Assembly (NCBI GenBank): GCA_028641055.1
Contig: CM054062.1
Span: forward strand, 236,790,376-236,854,375
Origin: Alopecurus myosuroides
Taxonomy: Eukaryota > Streptophyta > Magnoliopsida > Poales > Poaceae
Direction of reading: 5' to 3'
DNA length: 64,000 nucleotides
Made by a program: the position numbers and the translations under genes. The notes beneath the pieces were generated by a model. The model was not told where the DNA came from. It made no database searches and saw only the letters and a program-made list of their open reading frames with translations. Shown here one piece after another: positions 31,548 through 43,787 of the stretch. Within the stretch, counting starts at the first letter, position 1, and every line of letters begins with the position of its first letter.

Positions 31548-32172
31548 TTATCTGCATGTCTTAATCTCAAACATTTTATCAGATCCCCGGTATGCCGGGT
31601 GCAATTGTATCAAACTACTATTTCACCGCTTTGCTACTCAGTTTTATTTAAGTTCTTAGCAAGACTGGTTGAATGCCGTATTGCGTTAATTCCGAGTCCC
31701 CGAGTTGGTTTTCTTATCCACGCGGCTTTTTTCGTCTTTGCTCTTGGCTGCCACTTGTGGCTTTTTGACAGTCGAGTCACAAGATTTGGAAAACCGAGTT
31801 TATAGTACTTCACAACTTTGAGATCAAAATTAAAACTGCCCAGTACTTAGCCAAAAAAACAGAAGAAAAAAGCGAGCCATCTCAGTTGATTAACTCTTTC
31901 TTTCCTTAATAGTTTTTTGTGTGCTCATTGACCCTTGTCTTGTTCTCTTGCTTGCCATGAAGCCGGGTTGCGGACAGAAACAAAGTTGAAGAGTTGGCCC
32001 TTAGGTTTAAACACATTACTAGACATACGCATGAAAATCCGAGATGATTAACCGACACAGCAAAGTAAGAAGTAAATAACATAGAGCAAGTTAGGCACAG
32101 GAAGTCCCCGAGTTCCTACTCGGAGTGCAGACTTGGATTTCAACTTGGTAAGGAGATACATACAATGCTTTT
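31548..32172. other. Spacer between antisense gene and pol end of element H
   Basis: The two convergent coding regions end on either side of this 0.6 kb AT-rich stretch. It should hold the 3' ends of the antisense transcript. I see no defined terminator or further coding sequence. Confidence 0.5.
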
Positions 32173-33261
32173 TCAGGAATGGAAACCGCGGAGTAGAGCT
32201 ACATTCCAAGGGCGCTTAGTTTCCTCTCCGGATTTATCTGCCCTGTTCTTCTGTGGCTCCTGTGTATTAATGAGATAGTACGCATCATTGTGCAGAGCCT
32301 TGCTCACAATGAAAGGACCTTCCCAAGGAGGGGAAAGTTTGTGCATTCCGGCTGTGCGTTGCACTAGTCTAAGCACCAAATCTCCTTCTCGGAAAACCCT
32401 TGGGATTACTTTCCGGCTATGATAGCGTCTCAGATTCTGTTGATATACAACTCATCTCGATATAGTTAATTCTCTTGCTTCTTCTAGCAAATAAACATCA
32501 TCTTCTCAGGCTTCTCTTTCCTCTCCCTCAGTATAGAGGGTTACTCTCGGTGAGTCATCCTCAAGGTCAGTGGGCAACACGGCATATGCTCCATATACTA
32601 GGAAGAATGGTGTGTATCGGGTTGATCGGTTAGGGGTACTCCTTAGACTCCACAACACCGCAGGAAACTCGTCCAGCCAACATCCAGGGGTTCGCTGTAA
32701 TGGCTCAATCAGCCTTAGCTTTATTCCGGATAGGACCATGCCGTTAGCTCTTTCAACTTGTCCGTTTGATTCCGGATGCGTGACTGATGCAATGTCTAGC
32801 CTGATCCTCTTCTCCTTGCAGAACCGAGCAAAGGCTCCCTCAGCAAAATTTGTTCCATTATCCGAGATGATCCCATGTGGGTAGCCATATCTCAGGATAA
32901 TGTCCTTCAGAAAGGTCACAGCTGTGTTTCCATCACATCTCCGGATTGGCTTTACCTCAATCCACTTGGTAAACTTGTCCACCATGACCAGAATGTGAAT
33001 CATGTTGCCCCAAGCTGGCTTGAAAGGGCCCACCATATCCAAGCACCAAACTGCAAATGGCCAAGTGATGGGAATGGTTTTCAACTCGGCAGCTGACATG
33101 TATATCTTGCTTGCATAGCGCTGGCACCCATTGCACTTTCTCACTATATGTTCTGCTTGCTGCAAGGTGAGACAAAAGAATCCATGCCGGAAAGCTTTTT
33201 TCACTTGGGCCCGAGATGAGGCGTGGTGCCCGCATTCCCCCTGATGTATCTCTCTGAGAAT
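32173..33261 (-). pseudogene. Integrase of Tat element H
   Basis: The minus-strand frame is open from 33261 to 32506. It holds the H-H-C-C zinc-binding start (Cys pair C-N-G-C-Q-R), then the catalytic core with all three acidic residues: L-D-M-V-G-P, S-D-N-G-T-N-F and N-G-Q-V-E-R-A-N-G. A TGA at 32506-32508 and a second stop near 32450 separate the C-terminal part (32173-32379), which keeps G-P-F-I-V and W-N-x-x-L-L-R. Upstream, a TAG at about 33262 splits it from RNase H. Integrase inserts the element's DNA into the genome; here it is dead only because of stops. Confidence 0.8.
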
Positions 33262-34090
33262 CTATTCTCCCTCTTCTGGCTCAACACAGCGCCCGAGCAC
33301 GCCTGTGGCACTCCTCTTGTACAGTTCCTTGTTGATAATGGTGTAGCCCTTAGATCTTCTCTGTATTTGCCTCGCTGAGATCTCGTCATCCGGCAGAGTG
33401 CCATCCGCCAGAAAAGATATATGGGCTAAGCCCAACTCGGTATTGCCCGAGTAGGAAACACTGGATCGTCCACCTCCATTGGATCAACTGACATGACTTG
33501 CTCCGAGCTGGAGACGAGTCCCCGAGTACTGCGAGATAGTCCCCGAGTACTGCGAGATAGTCCCCGAGATGAATGCGACAGTCCCCGAGTTCAGAGAAGC
33601 AGTCCCTTGGTCGAGTGAAGCAGTCCTCGGGTTCTCCGTCATGATCCCTTCATCAATTTCCATGGGAACAGCCTCTGATTCCGGCACTGCCGGGACGAAT
33701 ATCGAATCCGACTCGGGAGAAGGCTTGATGGATGGCTTCCTCAAATGCTCTAGAGAAATTACTGGCGGGATGAACTGCCGAGAAGAGCCCAATTTGGACA
33801 GAGCATCAGCAACATCATTCTCAGCCCGGTGAATATGGTGGAACTCACACCCATCGAAGAATCCGGACATATTTTGGACAATGAACCGATAAGACGCCAT
33901 ATTGGCATCCAACGCGTCCCAAGTCCCCCAGGCTTGTTGGACCACCAAATCCGAGTCATCATAGCATATTATCCGGTGGACACCAATTTCCTTGGATACT
34001 TTTAGTACGTGGACCAGGGCCTCATAATCGGCCACATTGTTGGACGCCGCAAAGTGGATTTGCAGGACGTACTTGAGTTGATCTCGCTTG
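33262..34090 (-). pseudogene. Second RNase H domain (C-terminal part) and linker, element H
   Basis: From 34090 leftward the frame continues S-P-K-R-D-Q-L-K-Y and shows A-D-Y-E-A-L-V-H, D-D-S-D-L-V-V-Q-Q and the H-R-A-E-N-D-V-A-D-A-L end of an RNase H fold. The N-terminal strands lie at 38399-38493 and 45308-45400, beyond two insertions. The linker toward integrase is low-complexity and carries a short tandem repeat at 33521-33563. This second RNase H after the usual RT-RNase H is a Tat-lineage trait. In the original gene the domain would have matured from the Pol polyprotein. Confidence 0.75.
33521..33563 (-). repeat. Short tandem repeat in pol linker
   Basis: ccgagtactgcgagatagtc occurs twice in a row and a partial third copy follows. 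In the minus frame it encodes repeated S-G-T-I-S-Q-Y, so the linker length varies by slippage. Confidence 0.75.
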
Positions 34091-34095
34091 GGTGA
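34091..34095. repeat. Target site duplication of solo LTR G (left copy)
   Basis: ggtga at 34091-34095 is repeated at 38399-38403. Removing 34096-38403 rejoins the RNase H codons ... L-T-S-P-K ... of element H. Confidence 0.9.
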
Positions 34096-37000
34096 TGTCG
34101 CACCCGGACTTCTAAAGGACACTCACAGTCCGCTAAACAGTAGAGCAAATGGCTTACGGGGCATACCGGCACCCGCATCTCAATATGAGCAGGCCAACAC
34201 GTAATCGTGTGACAACCATTCTCTACTATCCATCGTCTGCGTAAACCATCCCATAGAAATCAGGACACTTCCGTTGACGTACTTCATAACATACACACAT
34301 GGTACGTCAACGGCATTAGAAAAACTGATATCACAACATATCTCTAAGACACAAAAGATTGAAATAAGTTGCATATAGCTCTCACTAGAGCAGAGATAGC
34401 AAATACAATCATCCAGAGGACACATGTCCCAACAATTCATCATTACAACACAGCGGAAACATCCAAAGTGTCTGAGTACAGACAAGATCCAAATAGGCCT
34501 AAGAGGCCGGAAACGAAAGACGGAGCCCATCCACGATGTCTCGGATTCTGCCCGGGTCCGCTATCTACTCGTCAGCAGCCTCGTCATACTCCACGTAGTA
34601 GCCACCATGGGGATCCTCGGAAACGTAGTCTGCGGAAACCACAGCCCCAAAGGGGTCAGTACATAAACGTACTGGCAAGCAAGACTCACAAGATACCATA
34701 GTGTACCCGGCAACACCAAGTACAGATGCTTTGGGTTCAACGGAAGAATAGGTGATACAAAAGTGCGGCAGCAGGCTGCTCTAACCAACTACAGAAACAT
34801 GCTATAACTTCCGGCTAAAAGAAAGGGATAAGATAGCGTATCGTAACCAACTATAACTAACCTCAAACAAACCCATCCTGGATCTCGCCCCTTATCCAAA
34901 GAAGCAATCTGAGGATAACTCACACAGTTGGATTAATGATGGTTCAAGTTATTGTGTCAATAAGGCTATTACTAGTCAAACTATCATTAGTTAGGTGTAA
35001 GTTGTTCTGAGTACTTGTTAGCCAGTACTTTCACCAAGTCAACCATAACCGCGGAAAACACGGCTTCTCGAGAAGATTTATCCCTGCAGGGGTGCACCAA
35101 TTTGGCCGTACATGTAAGAATAACCCGCCAGATGGAATGCCTTCCACCAAGCGGGGCACTCAACACAACCCAACTCTTCTTCGCATCAAGCCCAAAGAAC
35201 CCTGTGCAATTGAGCACACGGCTAATCAAGCCCCACGAAGAAAAGGGGACCCTCATAGCACTCTAAGAACGTGTCTCCCTAAATGCCGACTACAAAAGTT
35301 TCCACCCTGGCCTCGGGTTCGTACCTGCATATGCGTGCGGCAAATGGAAAACCCGAACTAAATGAGGCGATTTGGACGAGATGCGAATCGAATCAAATTA
35401 AGGGGGGTGCCCATACACGCTTCCCACATGCGGATAGTGCGCTCATCATGGATCAGTAGACAAGACCCTTTTCCTAATTAGGGTCAACACTAGCAGGCCT
35501 CAAAACCACGTCGGGCCTCCTGCCGGTGCCTTATCATCAAATTAGCATTACCTCAAATATTAACAGGTTGATTGTTTAAACATCGAGCCCCAGAACATAA
35601 GTAATATGGTAATAGAGAGTAACGGACAACAGACTCGAGCAAAAACAACCCTAAGCATGCTAGTAAGACACAGGCAACAAGCAAGGGGGTTATAGGTGTG
35701 GAGGATAGGCCATATCAGGGTTAAAGGATAACATGTGATAGGATCGGAACACAAGCAACGATTCATAAGGCTAGCAGAAATAGACAACGGAAAGTATCGG
35801 TATCCAATGTGGAAAGGAACACAATGGTTCATGTGAGTGAATACTTGCCTGCAAACTCAGCAGCCTGGTACTGAGCTAGATCCTCAGAAGGGGTGTCGTA
35901 AGTCTCGTCTGTCTCAACGTCGTCGTCTATTCGAGAAGAAGCAAACAAACAACGCAGAGAGACAAACAATCAATATCATGGCATAATGCACAATCATGGG
36001 ATGATGCATGACCATTTAATTGATGCATCAAAAATAAGATAGCTGACATGGTAACATAACATAATTAAATGGACCCATATGCAATTGGATTGCATATGGA
36101 AAGGTCCATGAGTTAAGGTTGGTTTAGGTGATCTACAACTAAACACCATGTGAAAGTTGATTAGTATGATGCATGCATGAGGAAAACAAAAAGAAAACAA
36201 CAATAGATACAATTTGAAATGAAGTTTACCAAGTTTGGAATTTTATTTATTAAGTTATGGAATTTTGGTTTCTTAAAGGTGTTACACAAGCATTTGTTGT
36301 TTTCACCAATTTTAATTGTTCAAAATAGATAACAAAGTTCATATCTGGAAAGTACACAAAATTTTAGGTGGAATACATGTTTCAATTATTGAAAAAGGAA
36401 TTAAGATGAATTAATTATGAATTAAACAAGTTTAAACAAGATTTAAAAGGATTTAATTCAAGTATGAATTTATTTGAATTTTTATTTGTTCAAAACATTA
36501 ATTAAAATTAATATTTGAAAAGATTATAATTTTCTGGTTTGAAAACATATTTTATATGTTCAAAAAGAATTTAATTTGACCAAGTTATGAATTTAGCAAT
36601 TTTTAAATGATTTAAACAAGTTTTAAATTATTTAACCAATTTTAATTATTCAAAACATGGAACAAAGTTTATATTTGAAATAGTGGTTTAATTTGACATG
36701 GAAACATATTTTATATGTGACATTTCAATTAAGTTTGAATTTGTTATGAATTTAACCAAATGTAAAAGGAGTTGTTTGAATTTGAATTTTGAAACAATTT
36801 GGAATGTTCAAAACAGAAAACAAATGCTTTAGTCATGTAGAGAATTTAATTTGGTGCAGAATACATATTTCATTATATTATTTGGATTTGAATTTCAAAA
36901 GTTATTTGTATTTTGAATACAGGGACTAATCTGTAAAAGCCAGGGACTGAAATTAAAAAAAGAAAGGGGCAGAAACTAATCTCACCCCGCAGTGGCTCAG

Positions 37001-38398
37001 CCCAGGCCACTGACGAGGGGGTCCTGGGCCACGGTGGCGCCAGCTAGAGCGGCTGGGGGACGACGTGGCCTCCAGGGCCACTGCCGTGCGGGCCCATGCG
37101 CGTGCGCGTGCATGTGAAAAAAGGGGAGGCTAAATGCCTCCCGTAGGGATCGAACCCTGGGCTCGGGCTCGCGCGAGCAGCGCTGCTGCCAATGCGCTGG
37201 CTCGAGTTTCTTGTCAGTAGGGAACGCGCGGGGAGGATATGGTTCAGTTACGTGTTAGCTGAATTTTTTTGCAGTTCAGTTACTGAACCAGCGACAGAGG
37301 AGGGCGGCCGCCGGCGGTGATCATCTGCTGCTCGCGGTGGCTGCTGCGCTGCATCGTGTGCGTGTGCTAGGGTGTCCAGGGGGTGGTGTGTGCGTCGTGG
37401 AGATACAGAGAGAAGGAAGGAGGAGGGCAGGGGTGGTGCTCACCGTGGTGAAGAACAGAGGGAGGTGCTCGGTACAGGAGGTGGCCGGCGACGGGGAAGA
37501 GGATGGCGGCGGCGATCCACTGCCTCTCGGGCTCAACGGCGGTGTCGAGGAGGACGAAGACGCTACGGGGAACCCATTCCCGCCGCTAACCTGCGCGAGG
37601 ACTAGCCCTATCGGCGGCGATCATCGGAGTTCAGAGGTGGTGGCGTGCGGTGGTGGTTCAGAAACGGAAGAGAGCGGTGGAAGGAGGAGGGAAACGCCGG
37701 CGCTCGAGGGAGAGAGGAGGGAGAAGGGTTAGGGCAGAGGGGAGCTCGCGGCTAGGGTTGGCTATAAGGAGGAGGGGGGAGGAGCACGGCCGTTCCTCCT
37801 CTTCTCTGTCGACGTGGATGCGCCCGATGGCGTGCCGTACAAAGGTAGGAGAAAAGGGAGGGGGTAGCAGGCCGTGGGTTAGGTGGGTTGGGCCTGCTAC
37901 CTCTCCCTCTGCGTTTTTTTTTGTTTCTGTTTCTTTTTTTTGCTGAAAAGGAAAAGGAAGAGAAAGAGTGGGTTTTAGGGTTTAGAAAAAATTAGGGTAA
38001 AATTTTATAGATTAGTTTTTGTAACAGCACCATAATGCAAAATTTTGTTTTCCAAAAATTTGAAACTATGTTGCTGTTTGTAATTTAGTTGAATTTGAAT
38101 GAAATTTGAATTAAGTGAATTATTAAAAAGAACAAGTTAATAGTTTGAGCTTTCTATTTTGATGGAAACAAATGGCTGTTTTTATTTGACTATATCTATT
38201 TGGAAATTGTAACAGAACAAGTATGAAACAAAACATTTGAATATTGTTTGAATTCCAAATGGGAAACCAAGGGAAAACAGATGAAAACAAATGGAAAACA
38301 AAGCAAAACAAATGCAATGATTAAGATTCCATGATGCAAAACATAAATTAACATGAATCAAACATTCTAAGGGTTGTTTTCATACTTGGGATGTTACA
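34096..38398 (-). mobile_element. Solo LTR G, 4.3 kb (Gypsy, Tekay/Del-like)
   Basis: A complete unit with tgtcgcacccgg at the left end and gatgttaca at the right, i.e. TGTAACATC...GTGCGACA on the minus strand, flanked by a perfect 5-bp duplication. There is no internal region, gag or pol and no second LTR, so it is a solo LTR left by LTR-LTR recombination. It is related to 15951-18989 (shared aggcctaagaggcc segment, AT-rich block, GC-rich block, TGTAAC-type end). AT-rich block at 36230-36950; GC-rich block 36980-37800. The orientation is inferred from the TGTAACATCCC end and a ttatagcc box read on the minus strand near 37760. Confidence 0.75.
37137..37215 (-). other. tRNA-like box A/box B arrangement inside solo LTR G
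   Basis: On the minus strand a box-A-like gccagcgcattggcagcag is followed about 30 bp later by a box-B-like gggttcgatccc. The spacing suits an internal Pol III promoter, but the arms do not fold into a full tRNA by eye. It is not called as a tRNA gene. Confidence 0.35.
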
Positions 38399-38493
38399 GG
38401 TGAGGTGAGCACAACGCCCAAACCGAGTCCCTCTTTCACCTTGGAACCATCGAAATGCATCTGCTTGAAATTTGTTTCCCGCAAGGGAGGCTC
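38399..38493 (-). pseudogene. Second RNase H of element H, middle piece between two insertions
   Basis: These 95 bp encode the start of the Tat-type RNase H (F-D-G-S-K-V-K-E-G-L-G-L-G-V-V-L) on the minus strand. The fragment is stranded between solo LTR G and element X. Both insertions hit the same domain 90 bp apart. Confidence 0.85.
38489..38493. repeat. Target site duplication of element X (left copy)
   Basis: ggctc at 38489-38493 is repeated at 45308-45312, flush with the LTR ends of X. Joining them restores the W-P-K-C-S-M frame of H's pol. Confidence 0.92.
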
Positions 38494-40072
38494 TGATGGT
38501 GCTGATCTTGCACTCGTTGGGATACCCCAAGAGGAGGGTGTGATGAGCACAACAGTAGGAGTTTTTCCCTTAGTTAAGAACCAAGGTTATCAATCCAGTA
38601 GGAGAAGGAAGACCTTCAGAAGGTTGATGCCACTGACGGTGGTGCTGGCGCTTCACCGGTGTCAGCAACAACGTGGAACCTGCACACAACACAACAAATA
38701 CTTTGCCCCAACGGTACAGTGAGGTTGTCAATCTCACCGTTCTTGCTGAAAACAAAGATTCGACGTATGGTGTGGAAAAACAGTGTATGCTTATAGTAAG
38801 TAAAGAAAGCAGGAAATTCTTGCGGTTTGTTTAACAGCGTGGAAAAATGGACCGGGGTTCATAGGTTCACTAGTGGTGTCTCTCCATAAAAGATAGCATG
38901 TTGGGTGAACAAATTACAGCTGGGCAATTGACAAATAGAGGTTGCACCGTAGTGCACAATATAACATGAAGATTACTATGATATTTAGTGCAGGCATTAC
39001 AACAAGATACATAGACCGACATCCATCTGCATCTATGACTAATAATCCACCCTCAGGTTATCATCCGACCCCCCTTAGGTATTAAGTTGGAAGCAACAGA
39101 TAATTGCATTAAACAAAGTGTGTAATGTAAGCAATGATTATGCACGCTGGCACTCTCACCGTTGTTTTCTCCCTAATGGCAACAGCACATCCTCCCCCTT
39201 CACGTTTCTGTCACTCGAGCAAGGCAACAAGGAGGCATGAACCCACTATCAAGCATAAATACCCCCTCTTGGAGTCACTAGCAACTACTTGGCCAGAATA
39301 ACCACTAGCAACGGAAAGCATGCAAGATCACAAATAACATACGCAATAAAGACTATAATCAACTTGGCATAAGGTCAATATTCATCGGATCCCAGCAAAC
39401 ACAGCATATAGAATTACATAAGATCAATCTCGATCATGATAGACAGCTCACGAGATCTAAACATGGAGACATATGAGGAGAAGACAACATCTAGCTACAG
39501 CTACGAACCCGTAGTCCAAGGATAAACTACTCACGCATCACTCCGGAGGCAGGCATGGTGATGTATAAGCCTCCGGTGATTATCTCCTCTCCGGGAGGGT
39601 GCCGGAAACAGCTTCAGAACCCCCCTGATCTGGGGTTGACGGTGACAGATGTTGCGGAACTTTTTCGGGGATTTTGATCAGGTGTTTAGGGTTTTCCATC
39701 CAGGGGGCTTAAATAGGCGAAAGGGCAAAGGCGGTGGAGGCCAGGGGGCCCCACACCCATAGCTGGCGCGACCAAGGGGGGCCGCACCACCCTATGGTGT
39801 GGCCCCCCTGTTGCCCGTCTTCGACTCCTGTTGGGTCTTCTGGATGCTTCCGGGGAAAATAGAACTTCCGGGCTTCGAACTTTCCAATTCTAAGAATATT
39901 TCCAGAACAACTTTTCTGAAACTAAAAACGGCAGAAAACAGGGAACTGGCTCTGTGGCATCTTGTCAATAGGTTAGTCCGGAAAATGACATAAAGAAGGG
40001 ATGAAACATGTAGCAATTGGCATAATATCATCATGGAGCATCAAAAATTAGGGATACGTTTATGACGTATCA
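38494..40072 (-). repeat. 3' LTR of element X
   Basis: 1579 bp, direct repeat of 43788-45307. It keeps a GC-rich fold-back (39745-39806) that the 5' LTR has lost. Confidence 0.88.
39745..39806 (-). repeat. GC-rich fold-back in LTR of element X
   Basis: ggggccccacacccatag can pair with ctatggtgtggcccc across a ~29-nt loop. In the 5' LTR the left arm and loop are deleted at about 45020, leaving only tatggtgtg. The arms resemble those at 19676-19740. Confidence 0.6.
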
Positions 40073-42741
40073 AGCATCCCCAAGCTTAGTTCCTACTCGT
40101 CCTCGAGTAGGTAAACGATAAAACAATAATTTGTGAGGTGGCATGCTACTAACATAAACTTGATCAATCTAATGTAAAAGCATATGGACGTTGAGATCAT
40201 AAAACTTTAAACACATGCATGATAAATAAAACTTTAATAATAAAGCATAGTAATTACTTTGCATCACGAAGAGTAACTCGAACAAAGGATCATGAAAAAT
40301 AATGCAAAGAAAGGTAAACGTTTGTTTCAGGTATAGAGAAAGCATGGCAAAGTGATATTTTGATAGTCCTTAAGAGTGGGGCAAAACATAAATGCCAGGA
40401 CACTTTCAAAGTTCATGAGGAAGACTAGAACAAATAATTTAAGAACAAATGATATCACATCATGAAGTAATTATTGATGCTTATGGGACAAATTTCACAT
40501 AGAACTCAGAATGGCAAAAATGCTCTCTCAACTATGCATAAAGTTAGAAGATGGAGACTCAACATAAAAGTAAAAGAAAGGCCCTTCGCAGAGGGAAGCA
40601 GGGATCACTCATGTGCTAGAGCTTTTATTTTATTAAATAGAGGTATTAAAAGTATGACATTTGTGGAGGAATGTCTATATTTTGGGAGATGTATGCTAAT
40701 GTCAGCGAATGGTAAACAGAAAATACAGTACGTCACAACCCACCTGGATTCACAAGAGCGGCTCCCATGGTGAAGGACACAACTGGTGTAGAAGGTCATC
40801 CCTCTTTCTCTTTTGTTTACACAATTATGCTTTGACTAGTAAATCAGGGGCAAAAATAGTTGAGAGAATTTGTTTGTATTAATTTGGGGCTGGGCACCCC
40901 ACTACCAGCTCTTCTATCATTTGGATAAGCGGATGAAGACACTAGTCCAGGGTGTGAAATCCAATCAACAAGTGAGATAAAGATTCTCTATTTACGTCCT
41001 CATGAGCAAACACAGGAACATAAAGTAGGAGTAATTTTGAAGGTTTTAAAGCTAACACATGAGCAAATGTACTTTGGAATGGCAGTTAAATACCACATGT
41101 AGGTAGGTATGGTGTACACAATGGGAATTTTTTTTGGTTTAAGGGAGTTTGGATGCACGAGTAGAGCTCATACTCAGTACAGGTGGAGGCTAGCAAAAGA
41201 CTGGGAGCGACAAATCAAGAGAGCATAAGAGTCATAATCATGCATAGAGACATAAGCATCATTAATTAAAACATAAGCAGTATCACAAGTTCAAAAACTA
41301 AGTGGTCATGGAGGCCATTTGTTACTGGTTTGTAGTCATAAACATGGTGTGAGCATGCGCCAAGTCAACCAAATAAATCGTTCTAAAGAGAATACCATAT
41401 ATTGATGCTTTACTATGACAAGAACAACTCATGAATCTTTCAATACATATTAGACACTCTCATCTATTTGAGGCTAATCATGCTACTCAAAAACCACAAG
41501 GCTTTAAAACTAAAATAACATTTAGCATGGCATGAAAAAGTCCTAGCCACAGTCTATACAATCTTCTGCTAGTAATGTTATAAATTCTACTTCAAGCAGC
41601 AGTTTTCTTTCTCCCAACAAGCACCATACAAAACATGCTTTAACAAAAATACTCTTTATGATACATCAAGAAAACATGAGAGTACTCAAATAATACTACT
41701 AAAACTAACAGCTCTAATAAGACATGCATGCAAAACATGAGCTAAATAAATGTAGCAGCCAAACAGAGATTAAGAATACAACGTATTCTCATGAAAAAGC
41801 GGAGTGTGTCACTCTCCAATAAAATAATGCTGGGTCCAACCAAGCTTATCATGAAAGTAAAAACAAACTTAAAGCAAAAGCAAACTGAAAACAAAAATAA
41901 AATACGCTCCAAGTAAAGCACATAAGATGCGACCGAATAAAAATATAGTTTCACTAGAAGTGACCAGATAATTTGTTGATGAAGAAGGGGATGCCTTGGG
42001 CATCCCCAAGCTTAGACTCTTGAGTCTTCTTGGAATTTGCTTGGATTTAACACCGGGGCATCCCCAAGCTTAGGCTTTTCACTCTTCTTGATCACATCAT
42101 ATCATCCTCTTCTCTTGACCCTTGAAAACTTCCTTCACATCAAAATTCTCACAATCTTCATTAGCAACGTTAGTGCAATTGAAATAATAAATTCACATGG
42201 TTTAGTTTCAACACAAGTCTAACACCCAAAAACACATTAGCTACTGTCACAACTTCTTTCAAAACTCTTTTTCTCAAAAGAACGCCAAAATAAAGAGATT
42301 AAGATGCAAATGCGATAAATGGCAGAAATCTGTCAAAACAGATCAACATGTAAAAATCAATTTTTTTAAAAATCTTCTGTTTCTCATATCAAAAAGTGGT
42401 CTTCTAAGAAAAGTTGCGTATATAACTTAGGATTAAGACAAAAAACTGAGATCAGTTGAATTTTCTGTGATTTTTAACGGAATTAACAGTGGGCAGCAGA
42501 AATCTGTTTCCTGCGTAGAAATCCGAAATATAGTGTCTACTTTCCACTAGAGGCTTTACTTGGATCAACAAAAACACAAAAGAAAAGATACAACGGGGTT
42601 GCTAAGTAAATAGAAAACACCCAGGTGCAAAGCACACCAAAGAAAACAAAGGAAAAACTGAATGAAAACAGAGAAATAAAACGGGTTGTCTCCTGGTAGC
42701 GCTTTTCTTTAACGCCTTTCAGCTAGGCATAAAAGGGAAAC
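40073..42741 (-). other. Noncoding interior of element X with repeated purine-tract-like motifs
   Basis: No reading frame with a domain is seen in 2.7 kb. On the minus strand the purine tract ctaagcttggggatgc occurs next to the 3' LTR (about 40073-40090) and again twice near 42000-42015 and 42057-42073. The segment at about 40530-41100 is similar to 58671-59280 in the opposite orientation. Confidence 0.65.
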
Positions 42742-43680
42742 TCAAGTGTTTTCAAGTAAAGAAGCATCAATATCATTATGGGGCTTATGTTTACCTTTCT
42801 TACCCTTATTCTTTTTAGGGGACTTATGGTCCACGCATGATTTGGGAGTGAAAGTCATGTTCACTTTTCCCATATCAATAGTTGCTCGTAAGAGCTTCAG
42901 CAGAGATCTTCCAAGGGTAATTTGTCCTCCTTCTGCACATTCAATAACAAGGTAATCAGTGGAGACTGTTTTTCCTAGGAGTTTCGTAAACACTCCCTCA
43001 TCTATCCCAATGGGAAATATAGTGGTGTTATTAATGAGAGGAATTTCTTCTCCTCCATCAGCTAGCCCCCAAAGATTCAAAGATTCATAAATTTCCTTAG
43101 GCATAAGACAAGATTCAGACATGATATCACAACGAGCATGAAAAGTTTCACCATTTATAAAAACTTTAACCAAAGGGATCATATTTGTTGACTCAAAATT
43201 TATTGGGACATGATCAAAATGTTCATGAATTTGGCTATATCCCTCTTTGAAGATAGAAATATGCGATTCAAGAGTATTTAATCTAGCATAAATATCTGCA
43301 AAGGCTTTATCAGAACTACTGGGTAAGCTATAGGTTGCAATTAATTTTCTTATAGCATTGAAAGCTTTATCTTTATCACAATTAAGGAAATCACCTCCTA
43401 CCACACTATCCAAAGCATATCTATAACAAAGAACAAGACCAAAGTAAAAGCTATGAAGAAACAGATTTAGAGTCACTTTAGGTTCAACTTTGCAATAGGA
43501 ATCAAAAGCTCTAGACCAAGCTTCTTTGAAGTTCTCATCATTCCCTTGTTTGAAAGTAAAGATTGTTTCTTCTGGTGACATAATAACAGGAACAAAACTA
43601 GACATAAAAGCAAGCAAATAAATAAAAGCTATGAAGTAAACTAATTTTTTGTGTGTTATTGATATAGAGAAGAAAAACAA
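42742..43680 (-). CDS. gag with degenerate protease-like domain, element X
   Basis: The 312-residue frame starts at 43680, but the first ~25 residues are hydrophobic leader read from the untranslated part. The in-frame ATGs ending at 43605 or 43581 (M-S-P-E-E-T-I-F-T-F) are likelier starts. The N-terminal half (E-A-W-S-R-A-F-D ... F-Y-F-G-L-V-L-C-Y-R-Y-A-L-D) fits an Athila-type gag capsid helix bundle, followed by a short coiled coil. The C-terminal half has the fold order of the protease in B and C, including L-M-P-K-E-I-Y-E-S-L, but the active site D-I-G-A-S-S has become D-I-M-S-E-S, so it should not cut. It ends in a basic Lys/Gly tail. The frame has no stop over its whole length, which suggests past selection. 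Confidence 0.65.
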   Translation of the reverse strand: MFFFSISITHKKLVYFIAFIYLLAFMSSFVPVIMSPEETIFTFKQGNDENFKEAWSRAFDSYCKVEPKVTLNLFLHSFYFGLVLCYRYALDSVVGGDFLNCDKDKAFNAIRKLIATYSLPSSSDKAFADIYARLNTLESHISIFKEGYSQIHEHFDHVPINFESTNMIPLVKVFINGETFHARCDIMSESCLMPKEIYESLNLWGLADGGEEIPLINNTTIFPIGIDEGVFTKLLGKTVSTDYLVIECAEGGQITLGRSLLKLLRATIDMGKVNMTFTPKSCVDHKSPKKNKGKKGKHKPHNDIDASLLENT

Positions 43681-43767
43681 GACAAAAATAAAAACAAGAC
43701 AATAAACAAAATAAAGAGATTGAGAGTGAGAGACTCCCCTTGCCAGAAGACTTCCTTCTCCCCGCCA

Positions 43768-43787
43768 ACGGTGCTAGAAAAAGTCCT
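43768..43787 (-). promoter_or_regulatory. Degenerate primer binding site of element X
   Basis: On the minus strand the bases after the 5' LTR include ctagcaccgttggcggggag, differing from the tRNA-Asp site tggcgccgttgccgggga at a few positions. Confidence 0.55.

Noticed and set aside
37137..37215. tRNA gene on the minus strand
   Set aside because: Box-like motifs are present, but acceptor and anticodon stems do not pair by eye.
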